Shown here piece by piece: positions 1-10,486 of a stretch of DNA of 64,000 nucleotides. The position numbers and the translations under genes are program-made. The stretch's first letter is position 1; every line of letters begins with the position of its first letter. Below the pieces are notes generated by a model, which did no database searches, was not told the DNA's origin, and was given only the letters and a program-made list of their open reading frames with translations. Origin of the DNA: Mesostigma viride (taxonomy: Eukaryota > Streptophyta > Mesostigmatophyceae > Mesostigmatales > Mesostigmataceae); assembly GCA_009746045.1 (NCBI GenBank), contig RPFO01000026.1, positions 791,446 to 855,445 on the forward strand, written 5' to 3'.

Positions 1-7
1 GCCTGGG

Positions 8-140
8 GTGTGGGGCGTGGGGCGTGGGGCGTGGGGCGTGGGGCGTGGGGCGTGGGGCGTGGGGCGTGGGGCGTGGGGCGTGGGGCGTGGGGCGTGGGGC
101 GTGGGGCGTGGGGCGTGGGGCGTGGGGCGTGGGGCGTGGG
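8..140. repeat. GGGGCGT heptamer array
   Basis: About 19 near-perfect copies of the heptamer GGGGCGT run from the left edge of the window. The strand shown is G-rich with four-G runs, so it could form G-quadruplexes. It lies upstream of the first recognisable exon of the capping-protein-interaction gene, so it is probably intronic. The array may continue beyond the window. Confidence 0.95.
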
Positions 141-459
141 GAATGCGGCATGGGGCTTGAGGCAGGCAGGCAGCCGGCCAGCCAGCCAGCCACGTGCACG
201 TGATGTGATTAGTGGCAAGCCAGCAAGCAGGGGCAGCACGGGCTGGCTGGCGAGGGGGCAGGTGGCTCAGGGCCTGACCCATGATCCATGAGTCACGGGG
301 CGTGGGGTATGGAGCATGGGGCAAGAAGGTAGGGCGGGCGAATACCCTGTCTGTGGACCCTCTCTGTGCGTCAGCAGTGTGGTCCAAACAATATATCCGC
401 CATCAGATTGTGATGACATAATCGCATTCCCACCCCATCCTGTGTGTGGCATGCGGCAG

Positions 460-2234
460 CGGCGTGGCTGCCCTCAAGAAACAGCTCGGCGGCTCCCCCG
501 GCATCCGACTGCCCGGCATGATGGGCATGCCAGGTGCCAAGCCGCCGGGACCGGCGCAAGGTGCCGCCGCGTCCCCCGCCTCCCCTCAAGAGAGCGCTGC
601 GCCGATGGGACATGCACAGGAGGGGAGCCCACAGTACGTGGCGAGCGGTTTGTTCTGTTTTGGGTTTACTGGTGCGGTGGTTTTCTAGAACTACGTTTTG
701 CTTGTAACTATGTATTTCCTAGAATTGTGGTTGGCCTGTAATTTGTCATGCCTAGAGGTATGTGTTGCCTAGGGCTAATTTTTGCCTAGATCTGTTTTGC
801 CGGGAATGGCGGAATCCTCGCCATAGGGGTGAGGGGGTTGCCCCTGCGCACGGCCATCATGCGCAGAAAGGATGATGCCCACTGTAACAAGTAAGATAAT
901 GCGCGCAAAACAAGTAAGAGCAAGTAAGGATGAGTTAAGTTACAAGTACGATGATGCGTGCAAGACAAGTAAGGATCTATCCTGCTATGAGAGCACGTAA
1001 GACTAGGTATAGTAACACGGAAGAGAATGCTTGCAAGACAGGATCAAGCCGGCGCGCCCGGTCGCTGCTGTCTGTAGACCCCATGGTGCATAGTCGCCTA
1101 CCCCTGTCTATTTACCCTGTCATTAACTAACTGATTATTAATTAATTGTTTAGATAAATTATTTATTAATTTAGTAATGACAGTTGATGCACTGGCAAGA
1201 CAGCTGGACTCAGGCAGTACGATGGGCAGGCAAGGTACAGTCAGTGGGCACCACTGACCGCACTATCTAGGCAAGGCTTGGAGCTCTCCCGCGGCTAATC
1301 ATAACCCGACATCCTTCTACTACTGCGGGTGCCTGTGCTCGGCGTTGTCATGTGGCGGCGCCACAGGACGCCACCTGGCGGGTCTTCAGTCTCCCAGCTG
1401 CGCAGCAAGCTGGGCGCGATCCCCATGATGGGGATGATGGGAGGCCCTCCCCCCTCCTTGCGGCCCAAGCCCGCGGCCTCCTCCCCCATGGAGGACGGGA
1501 CACCGCCGCTGGGCGCGAGTGAGAGCCCGGCGACAGGTGGGTGCCGCGCCTGGCGTGGTGGTGGTTGCCGATGGGTGTGTTTGTACCTCGTTGTAGTATC
1601 GGTTGGTGTGGATTTTCGTTGGCGTGGTGGCTGAGGCGTGGTCGCCGCTGGCGTGATTATTTCCTGATCTAGCGGTTGGTGTGGCATCCTGTCCTTGTAT
1701 GTGAGTATGTATTGGATGGCGGGTCGCAGGTTTATAGGGCGACGCACGCCATGAAATAGCACGGTAACCCGTCCTGCCATCCAAGTCTGAACATGCACTG
1801 TGCTCACGACTCACCTCTCTTGCCTGTTATCTAGTGGTGGCCATTGGTGTTTAATGAGATAAGCATAATACTCTGTGCCATGGCCCCGCGCATGGCACGT
1901 AAGTACTTACTTTACTTGTGTGGCCATGCAAAGTACTCAAGCACGCATGCGCTATCATTTCTGCTTTCCCTCTCTGTCTCACGTGCCCTGTGCCACAGGT
2001 GGGAAGCTGGACCACGTGACCCTGTCAAGGCCCCTCGGGACGCCCAACCGGCGGCCCCCCTCCCATCAATCCCTGGTCGCAGGTGCCTTGCTCAGTGAGT
2101 CACCTGCCAGTGACGCGGGGGGCGCGCAAGAAAACGATGACGAGATGGATCCGGAGGAGCTTCGAGAAAAGGTTTTCCGCATGACTATCGCGGACCGCCA
2201 CAAGCGTGTGGGTAGCCTGGATTTCTCGGGCTGA
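460..2234 (+). CDS. CPI-motif protein, 3' exons (FAM21/WASHC2-like candidate)
   Basis: Three + strand coding blocks are visible: about 460-633 (or to 647), about 1390-1536, and 1999-2234 ending in TGA. The last junction is clean: donor after 1536, acceptor before 1999, phase 1. The final exon carries KLDHVTLSRP followed by GTPNRRP. This fits the capping-protein-interaction consensus LxHxTxxRPKx6P, except that L replaces K. The motif is known from WASHC2/FAM21, CD2AP, CapZIP and CKIP-1, which bind actin capping protein. The two upstream blocks carry related modules (VAALKKQLGG and VSQLRSKLGA, each followed by a Met/Pro-rich stretch). The C-terminus is acidic and then basic (ENDDEMDPEEL). FAM21 is my best guess because it is the broadly conserved CPI protein, but no other FAM21 feature is visible. 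The first junction is unresolved and the 5' end lies outside the window. Confidence 0.45.
640..1389. other. Intronic stretch, no gene seen
   Basis: This stretch lies between the first two coding blocks of the CPI-motif gene. It holds repeated TGCCTAG words (about 700-800) and several CAAGTAAG words (about 885-990) that resemble splice donors, then A/T-rich sequence near 1120-1170. I see no coding sequence. Confidence 0.5.
1848..1925 (+). mobile_element. LINE family B 3' tail fragment in an intron
   Basis: The words TTTAATGAGAT-AGCATA-TACTC and GCGCATGGCACG-AAGTACTTACTT match the 3' end of the LINE family seen in full at 19.3-20.3 kb. That family ends in the same TTAC-rich tail. Only the terminal 75 or so bases are present, so this is a dead, strongly 5'-truncated insertion inside the intron of the CPI-motif gene. 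Confidence 0.7.
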
Positions 2235-2686
2235 CAGTGGCACTTCAGTGTCGCTTGCCAGATGTCACATCTTATCACTTATGTGTGCATCTTATGTGCA
2301 TGATCAGAAACGTCTCCTCGGCACACGTAGGCTACCGATGCCAAGCTTGATCCGGTTACAAACCGGCTCCATGAAATGGTTATCTGTGTCTGGATTACGG
2401 GCCCATGGAGGGCTTGGGTTACGTTTGTACATCTGAAGTGATGTGTAGCTTTTGATGGAGATTGCGACAGGGTGATACTGCCATGTAAAAACCATGGCGC
2501 TCAGTGACGAGTTATACAAGAAACAGGCCCCCGTCATATGGGGAGCATAGTTGAACAGCTTTTCATGTAGAGTCTGCAAGGGACCAACCAAACAGCATTG
2601 GCTTTGAAGGCAGTTCTTGATCTAATTCTGACATCTCTGAAGCCGTTAACTCAACATAAGTTGCCAAAGGCGGCCGATCACATGCA
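2235..2686. other. 3' flank between convergent units, no gene seen
   Basis: This interval separates the stop codon of the CPI-motif gene from the stop codon of the convergent methyltransferase ORF. I see no coding sequence, array or clear long terminal repeat. It should contain the CPI gene 3' UTR and the sequence that replaced the missing 3' half of the retroelement. Confidence 0.5.
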
Positions 2687-4511
2687 TCATACAGATCGAT
2701 ATGTGCAAGGAATGCAATTAGTGTGGCAAACAAGTGATGGCTCTGCTATGCATGCACCCACGTGACTGCTGAATGCAAACGCGTTGCGCGCACCTTCCAG
2801 CCACTTGAGCAGCCTCGCACGTTGCTCAGCTGTGAGGTGCTCACAGACGCTCCATTGATGGTTTGCTGCCGGGTCGCTTGCGCTCGAGACATTGTGCACA
2901 GCCACCGTGGGACCGCGCACGGCCGCCGACTGAAACAGCATGTATGCCGCCGCTCCCGGCGTAATGCCTCGCTCTCCCACCTGCCGTTGTGCCTTCGCCA
3001 CGAGGAACTGAAAGGCCGGAGCCGCCGAGAACACACAGCTGGTGAGGAGCGCAGTCATGAGGATGACTGACCATACCTGGCGCCAGGTGTAGGACCACCC
3101 TTGGCCCCTGCCGCCTGCACGCTCCGCCTTAGGCACACCAGCCGGCGCAGCACCGGTGGGTGGAGAAGTGTCACTCTGCGCCTGTGCAGTCGCAGCATGG
3201 ACGGGAAGTGCAACCCGCTGCACCCTCCGCACACCTTGCGCTGCTAGCAAGGTGTACCCCACCTGCCAGGCTGACATGGCCTGGCCAATGAGCGACCATC
3301 GCTCCACCTCCAGGAGCCCTGGGGCGGCGGATGCACCTTCGGCAAAGCCCATGCTTAGTTCACGAAACCCCGCGGGTGGCTGAACCAAGAGACCTGTGGC
3401 ACGCTCCCACACAAGCCCCTTGCCCCGGTCACGATAAGCCTGGGACCCTTGGTAACTGACAAGGGTGGGCAGTGCTCGCATGGGGGCGCCTGCCTTGTTG
3501 ACGGGCGCGTAGGGTGCCTGATCATCGTGCTCCACATACTGCGCCGTGAGTTGACTGGGCAACACGACATCGACCGGTGGCAGCTCAATGTGGCTAGCGA
3601 CATGCTGCATCACCGCCTGCGTAGAACCTTGGCCAGCGATGTTGGTCCAGAACGCGCGCAGCCGATGGGTATTCCCTCCCAGCCCGGCATTGTCCGACAC
3701 CACGGGTTCCCCCAAAATACCCACAATGGTGCCCCAATCCTCCCGAACAGTGGGGCTGGGACTGTCCACCGCCACTACGTTTTCAAATAAGTAGGCGGGT
3801 GGCACCTGCTGCAGCTGCTGGAGCTCGCCCACAATGCGCAGCATGTCCCAAAATAGGCCGCTCCTGCTGTCGGCAAGGCCCCGGCCATGCCCAGCCTGGC
3901 TCATGCCTTGGCACTCCCAGCCAGCAATGACCAACCCTACCTCGCCATGTTGTGAGATGAGGCGGCGCAGCTGCTGCTGCCCAAGGAAGCGCACGTCATG
4001 AGTGCCCTCGCCGAAGACATCAGCCCAGGCGGATGGAGGAAATTGTGCTGGGTATGCTTGCGACAAGATAGCGCAGTGGTGCAAATATGCCGCCCTGGCT
4101 GTGAGCGATGCCTCCACCGCAATGAGCTTGCTGCATACCCCCCCGCTGCTCAGGAAACCGGCTATGCCGCCACCCATACCTGCGAACAGCTCCAGCACGA
4201 CGGTGGCACGCCCGAAGTCCGGGATGCGTTCCAGCACCTCTGCGCTAAAGCCGGGGTACGGCGTGATGGCACCCGGCTGGCGCCGCTTCCCCCCAGCACC
4301 CTTGGGCAGTGCCTGACATGCCGCCATCACCCGTGCACGCACATCGCGCAGGCGTGGCAGGGGCGCAACCTGGGCAAGCCAACTTTGCCTCTGCGCATCC
4401 CGCGCTGGCAACGCCGCAGGCAGCACACACCGGTGCCTATCGCGCGCGCGCTTGTCGCTAGCCGCTTGCGCCATGTGCACCGCTTGCGCGTCCGGCCACA
4501 CGCCCCCCCCC
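2687..4511 (-). CDS. C5-cytosine DNA methyltransferase domain of the retroelement
   Basis: The ORF is 604 residues (2687-4501), continuing the Gag-protease across a G9 run at 4503-4511. Methyltransferase motifs are in order: motif I VVLELFAGMGGG (about 102-112), the acidic end of motif II at E130, motif IV GWECQGMS with the catalytic Cys at 197, motif VI ENV at 240-242, and motif VIII HRLRAFWTN near 279-287. The C-terminal target-recognition part has RELSMGF and LIGQAMS. The usual PCQ is ECQ here. The FWTN motif and the compact layout resemble DNMT3/DRM types more than bacterial enzymes, but I cannot place it firmly. A hydrophobic segment (about 477-501) and a basic linker follow. The pre-reverse-transcriptase linker comes last, then unrelated residues and a stop. 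The domain looks intact, so it could be catalytically competent. Confidence 0.85.
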
Positions 4512-7500
4512 AGTTCTCAGCCGCATCCCCTGGCTCCACCTCTATGCTGGCGGGCGACACCACTGCAGCCACACACGCGTCTAGCGACACCACCCCCTGC
4601 GGGTTAGGCTCCGGGTCGCTGCTGCACTGAATGGGAAGAAGCGCCTTTTGCTTCCCCTCCCCCTGCCAATCACGGCGGTAGGTCGCAACCTCCAGCCAAG
4701 GGTCAATTATGAGCCCGAGGCGATACATGACGTCCATCCCGATAAGGGCTGCATACCCACACCTGTCGACCACCAAGGCCGGCACAGCCACGCAGGCCAT
4801 CCGCTTTGGGTCCGTGGGGTTGAGGATGACGTTGATCAGCATGGAAGTCATTGCATCGGGTCGCGCCGCTGGCCCTTTCCATCCCTCCACGAGAACGGTG
4901 CTGTCTATGAGCCCGCCGTTCTCACGGGTCGCACCACACATCTTGGCCAGCTCCATGGTGATCACGAGCGGCCCGGCTCCGCCATCCAGCTTGGTGACGG
5001 ACTTTGCGCTGGGGCACACCATAGGGCCCCAACAAGTGCCGTCCTCGCTGATTGCCTGGAAAGCGATAGCCGGGGACCCATCAGGGTGCTTTGCCACCGT
5101 GACTGTCCTCGGCACCCGTGACATCCGCTCCTCGCGGGTTGCTTCCCGGGGCATGGTTGGTGCTGGGACGTCTGCCGGGGTTGCCGGCATAACTGGCATG
5201 GTGACCCGCCGCGCAGTTTCCGCCACCGGCAATGTGCGTGCGTCTAGGCTGTCGGCGCACCGCTGCAGTGCCGCAGCTGCTTGGTGCACCAACGTGATGC
5301 CCCGCTGCCCGCAGCCATCAATCACTTGCCTGGCAGAAAACAAGGGAGCATCAATCACTCCATCCACTGGCAAGAATGGTGGCAGCTTGCGCCGCTGCTC
5401 GGCGTCGGCGGGGTTCGGGTGCTCCAGCAGCGATGACTCACCGCCGGTTGAACCTGCCGGGAACGATGCAGGAAGCTGGGGTGGCCCCCCCTCACCATTT
5501 CCCGTGGTTGGTAGGAACGACGGCAATGCCCGTGCCTGCTTGCCTCGGGTAGCTGCCTGGACCTCGACGGCATGGATAGGAGCCCAGAACAAGTCGGGTT
5601 GCTCCACCAGCGTATACGCGTCATACGCTTCCATCCCCGCCGCCTGCCCACTCGGTTGGCTGGGTGACGCCGGCGCTGCCGATACCTCAGCTGCCTGCTC
5701 TGTTGGCGTGCTGTCGGCCGCCACCATGGCCGCTGCATGTGCTTGCACGGTCTTGGTGACCACTGGGTACTTGCACCCTGCCGGAGCATGGGCGGGCGTT
5801 CCAGCCGCGTGCTCCTTCTTGCACTGGGCTGGGCAGGCCCGCTTCACGTGATCTGGCTTCCCGCAGATCCAACATGCCTTGTGCGGGTCAGCCGTCGCCT
5901 GGCCGGTGCTGCTGGAGGCCGTGTTGTCGCCCCCCGCGCTGGCTGGCTTGTCCGCCTGCGACCCAAACTGCCGGCTGCTTGGTCCACCCCTTCCACCGCT
6001 GGACCCTCCACCGCCTGATTGCGCGCCACCCACCCTGTTACCCTTGTGCGCTTGGGCGACTTCTTGGCGTACCAGCTCCACTAGGTCCGGGAGACCCCGT
6101 GCCTGTCGCCGGTTGAACGCATGCACTTCCGTGCACAGCTGGGCCAGGTCCCAATGACAACCAAATCTAGGTTGTGGGATCATGGCAGCTTTTGGACCCA
6201 ACGCCTTGAGCCACTTCTCACACGCCTCCGCCTCCGTCCATGCCGGGACCTCATCCCGCAAGACCTCCAGGCGGTCCATCGTGGCGTCAGGCGACTCCTT
6301 GTCCCCCACCTTGAAATCATGCCACTCCGCCTCCGCCTTGGTGGAGGAGTGGGCGTACTTGGCGCGCAGCAGTTCCCACAGCTCCTCGGCAGGGTCGACG
6401 TCAAATACCACGTGTTGGTAGTCCGGCAAGCCTTGTTGGTCGCGCCTGTACCACACATCGGATCTTCCCGTCTTCAGCGCCACCTCATGGTAGCCTGTGA
6501 CCCACCGCTGCACCAGCTTTTGCGTGTTGCCCGAGAAAAACATTGGGATGTTGTCCATCTCAAAGGACTTCGGCAGCTGGTTATGCGTGACGATATACTG
6601 CTGGTGCAGCCAAGTCTTATATTTCCAATAGGCTTGGTTGATGTCAACAAGCCCACCGTCAGCAGTATACCTGTCCTTGAGCTCCACCTGCGCTTGCACC
6701 GGCATTCCCACCTTGGATCCCTCAATCGGCGACCCATTGTAGCCCACCGGCATGCTTGGCGTCCTTGGTAGAGTAGCCACAAACCTCGGCTCCAGCCCAT
6801 AGCCTCGTTCCACCGTGTATGGACTGCCTCGCTGCAATCCCGGAATGATGCCTGGCCGCACCCACGGTGTTTGTAGCCGTGGCGTCGCTGGGTTTGTTGG
6901 TGCCGGCGCATGCGGCACGCCAAAAGAAAACCCAGTTTGTGCACTAGGCATCCCAGGCACATGCTGCCGCGACGCCTGCATCTGTGGCGCTTGCGCCTGT
7001 GGCTGCACGGATGGTGCCTGCGACATTAAAGGCACCTGCGACTGCAACACCTGCGCTTGGGGCTGCCAAACTTGCGCCTGCGGCTGCAACACTTGCGGCT
7101 GTGGTAGGTGCGGCGCTGGTGTCAGCGTTGCTTGCGCGGTCCACGTCGCGTGCAGACTTGCAATCTGCGCCGCCAACTGCGCCGTCTGCTGCTGCTGCAA
7201 CTGCATAGCCTGCTGTTGCTGCTGCATCTGTTGTTGGGATTGTGCTACATGTTGCAAAATCTGCTGCAACACATCCGCACCCACCCCCTGGCTGGCACTT
7301 GGCCCCGGCGCTAGCCCGGTGCCTGCCAACCCGCTGAGCCGTATCTGCGATGATGGTGTGATGGGAAGTACTGTTCCATCTTGAGGACCTGCCGCGCTGC
7401 CACCCAGCCCTCCGTTGACGACTGATGTGTCACCACCACCACCAACAACGCCACCACTCCGATCGGCGACCCCCCCCCATTGCCCATCCCGGAACCCGAG

Positions 7501-7697
7501 GCTGCTGGTGGGACGAGTGGCCCATTGCCGTTGTCGCCAGTTGGCAAGGATGCCTGCGTGCCTGCAGCATCACCCTGCCGCGGTGCGCCATCCACCACCG
7601 TGCCTTGGTTGGGGTTGGCGCCCCCTTGATGTTGACCATCTTGGTCTGCCATCAAGCTTCGTGCTTGTGCTCTCGTGAGCACCGTTTCTGCAACCAA
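2740..7697 (-). mobile_element. Ty3-like LTR element encoding Gag-PR-DNA methyltransferase, 3'-truncated
   Basis: Reading on the minus strand, a Gag (with CCHC knuckle), an aspartic protease and a C5-cytosine methyltransferase follow one another in adjacent frames. The methyltransferase ORF continues into LTAEQRARLLKWLEG and NAFAFSSHVG. That is the linker pattern typically found just ahead of Ty3/gypsy reverse transcriptase. Coding resemblance stops there (about 2755), and no reverse transcriptase, RNase H or integrase follows. I infer that the methyltransferase sits between protease and reverse transcriptase and that this copy lost its 3' half. The 5' LTR presumably lies above 7.7 kb, but its ends cannot be set because the partner LTR is missing. 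Methyltransferase-bearing LTR elements have been reported from Klebsormidium and Symbiodinium. Whether this is the same lineage is unknown. Confidence 0.8.
4327..7697 (-). CDS. Gag with zinc knuckle, fused to retropepsin-like protease
   Basis: The main frame runs from about 7470 to 4327 (about 1000 residues as an uninterrupted ORF from 7329). Order: a Gln-rich and Pro/Ala/Gln-rich N-terminus, a retrotransposon Gag core (around FSGNTQKLVQRW and AEELWELLRAKYA), and a CCHC knuckle near residue 483 (CWICGKPDHVKRAC). Next come a long low-complexity linker and a protease-like part with LDGGAG near residue 778 and ALIGMDVM near residue 865. In retropepsins the active site is usually DT/SGA, so DGGA is unusual. 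A likely true start lies upstream in another frame (ATG at 7697 or 7644). The two frames meet at a run of nine G (plus-strand C, 7470-7478). The ORF tail after about 4511 is out of frame with the methyltransferase and probably not meaningful. Confidence 0.8.
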
Positions 7698-8329
7698 TCA
7701 CTGGGCTACAGAGTGAGCAGACGTAGTGCAAAATCAGTATGCACCACAGGGGCCACCACTTGGCCCCTTCAACTTGCTGGCACCACACCAGATGCACAGG
7801 GCAAGGAGAAAGAAAACAATTGCCTGAAAGCTGAAAACCAATGCTGCTTCAGGACCTGCTTGCAAGCTGCCTGCCTTGACAGCCTTGCACAGCCAGCTTT
7901 ACCTCTATTCCTAGTATTCAGGAAGAGGCCTCAGCCTTGACCAAGCTTACCTACCAACTCTCAGTTAGCTCTGTGTGGATAAGACGAGAAGCCAGTGCCA
8001 ACTGCACTTCTCAAAAAGGTGAGACCTGAGAGTGAGGTATGGCTAGGTTAGGCTTCACACTGTGTTCTTTGTTGCAAATGAAATAACGTTTTTATTACCA
8101 ATACTCTACCTAACTTGGCAGCTCTGTTTCAGCAATGGCTGGGCTCGATGAAAGAAAGGAGGGCTGGCCACACTTGCCACGCACCACCATGACCAAGACA
8201 GAGTTCAAGGATCCACACAGAGCTACATCCAACGCCCTGGTGGAAACACACACTTATCCCAATGAATGCCTTACACTTACGCAATATCTTGCGTCAGCCT
8301 TACCTCGTAGCCACGCTCAGTATCTGATC

Positions 8330-8730
8330 CTGACGACAACCGCTTTGTCGTCCATACTGCTTCAATTACACCAAAGCTACTCCGTGGCACTCGGCTTTGG
8401 TCAGCACCAAGACCTAAAAGTACACAAAATCCTAAGTCGTTGTCTGCAACGACTCCCTGTTCCGCATATGAAACATATCATCTAGCACTTTCTCTTTAGA
8501 CGACAAAATCAACTAGACAACCTGGGTAGGCCAGAAATCCCAGACGACAAAATGCCCTTGTCGCAGAGCACTCCAGTGTCGACTTGCCGACCCCTGAGCT
8601 TGCCAAACAACTATATCACCAACCAAGCATGTACGACAACTAGCTGGCCCTGACGAGAAAAGCTGCCTTGTCGCATTCACAAAAGCGGCTTGCCAGCCTG
8701 CCGAATATCAATGCCAATATTGCACGACAT
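8330..8730. promoter_or_regulatory. Cluster of CGACAA/TTGTCG words, possible LTR remnant
   Basis: Within about 400 bases, CGACAA or its complement TTGTCG appears repeatedly in both orientations (for example near 8334, 8347, 8502, 8544, 8559, 8633 and 8675), often as GACGACAA. The region lies 0.6-1 kb upstream of the Gag start on the element's sense strand, where a 5' LTR or promoter would be expected. No LTR boundary or primer-binding site could be recognised. Confidence 0.3.
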
Positions 8731-10486
8731 TATCTACCTGCAGCGGACAGTTCTCGAAATCAATAACGCGCCAGCTTGCGTGCACGTGCATGTTCAGCCT
8801 GCACGATCCGCATAATTGCCAGGCTGGCAGCCTAGCTTGGTCCGTGTTGTAGTCCAGCAGCCAGTGCGTGCTGCTTGCCAGCGTTGGCACTGACCTCCTG
8901 GTGACGCATGTCAGTACCGCTGTCAACTCCCCGTGCTGCGCGTCGCGCTACGGCGCATGCGTTGCTCCCGTAAGGCCCAAATGCCAAAGGCGTAACAACT
9001 CGCACACGCGCAATGCCTAGCTGCCTCGCCTCGTCCCCCGGGCCGGCCGCGTGGCGGCCCCGCGTAAAGCCAATACTCGTGCGAATCGGAACGGCGCGCG
9101 ACACCACGTTACTTGTAATTGCAATGCAGATCGATATGCACAATTGCACATGCACACAAACATATGCATGCATTTGATATGCGTGCATGCACCTGTGCAT
9201 TTCATTTCTTCCCCCGGCCACGTACATGTGCATGATTTCCAAGTGATCCCATACCTACGTGTTCGATTCAGAAAACTTTTACATGCACATGGTACCCTGG
9301 TTTAAATATGCATGTCACATGATAAATGCATGCATGCCATATTTCGTGCATGGCCGGAGTGACCCACACGGTCATGCCGGCCACATGCGGCCCCACGTAT
9401 GCATACTTGATATACATCAGAGAATCCCGTGCTAGCGCTAGTTCGATAAGCTGGGTTCTGGCGCGGCTTTCCTGTGGACAGCAAACGTGCATGCACCCAG
9501 GCGAAGTTACAGCACGCAGCCAGCTAGCTGGTTGCACCCCATCCAGAGCCCCTAAGTTCTGCGTGGCAAGGCATGCACATCTCATATGTCCACTACTGGA
9601 GCATGGTTGGACATCGACGATTGACTGTTCGGGAATAAAGTTTGGAAGGCTAGCTGAGTGTCGTTACAACTTTGATATAATAGATGTACGGCCCAAAGGT
9701 AATCTACGAGCCCCTAAACACGCCCGGCAGAAAGAATGTACAGCTGTTTTCATACACCCGGTACTGCAGCCGCTGCGGCAGGGGCCAAACAGGCGGTGTA
9801 TGATCGGGAGTTCCCGCGGATGCTGCCTGCTGTTGTGCTGCTGCCAAGAATGCACTGGTCCTATGCTCTATGGTCACCTGCATGATGCACAAGGGTAGAA
9901 GGGGGCACAAAATGACCAAGAGTCAGTAATAAACGTTTCAGTAATGACCGACAACGAGCGTGCCGGCACTTTGTACTGCCTTTGACAGGTGGCAGGAACC
10001 CATCTACCCATACCACTCAGTAATTTCGCTATGATGATGTGCAGGGTACCAATGATGCGGCGAGGCCTCAACATGCAACAAAGCACTAAAAAAAGGTCCC
10101 CGTGATGCCACCCGAACTCTTCTGGCAAAGCAACACAGCAGAAAAAAAACTTTTTTTCAAAGTTCTCAACTCCCATGGTTAACTGCAGGAGCTCCTGATT
10201 TTGGACCACACACGCCCCTACAAATTTGGGTGCGAGCGGCCTGGCTTGTTGAGGAAAGCGTCGCCATGCATTCCCCTGTCACACGTGTCCATACCCAGTT
10301 CGACCCTCCCCCCCCTACGCACAGGATCATACACATGCGCGCCACACCACCACCCACCTGCCCGTAAACTCTCAGCAACGCTCTGACCCACCTGCCTGTG
10401 CGCTGTCGGCCAAGCCACCCACTCACATGCCCGTGCCCTATCAGCCAACCTGCCCGCCCACCACCAACCATGCACGATCACGTTAC
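8731..10486. other. Intergenic, TGCATGC-rich, no gene seen
   Basis: From about 9120 to 9600 the words ATGCAT, TGCATG and CATGCA are unusually dense. I see no protein with recognisable composition on either strand. The right part should contain the 3' end of ELP6: human ELP6 continues for about 40 residues past the last exon I can place, but I could not identify the terminal exon here. Confidence 0.45.

Noticed and set aside
4709..5851. 380-codon + strand ORF and other + strand ORFs between 2.7 and 7.7 kb
   Set aside because: Antisense shadows of the Gag/methyltransferase frames, without domains.
8135..8485. 116-codon + strand ORF
   Set aside because: No recognised domain and no splice or start context; it overlaps the CGACAA motif cluster.
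7698..8730. Defined 5' LTR and primer-binding site
   Set aside because: No recognisable tRNA-complementary site and no second LTR to compare, so the borders cannot be stated.
10166..10460. Terminal exon of ELP6 near 10.2-10.3 kb
   Set aside because: Several acceptors are possible, but no frame matched the expected C-terminal residues well enough to call.
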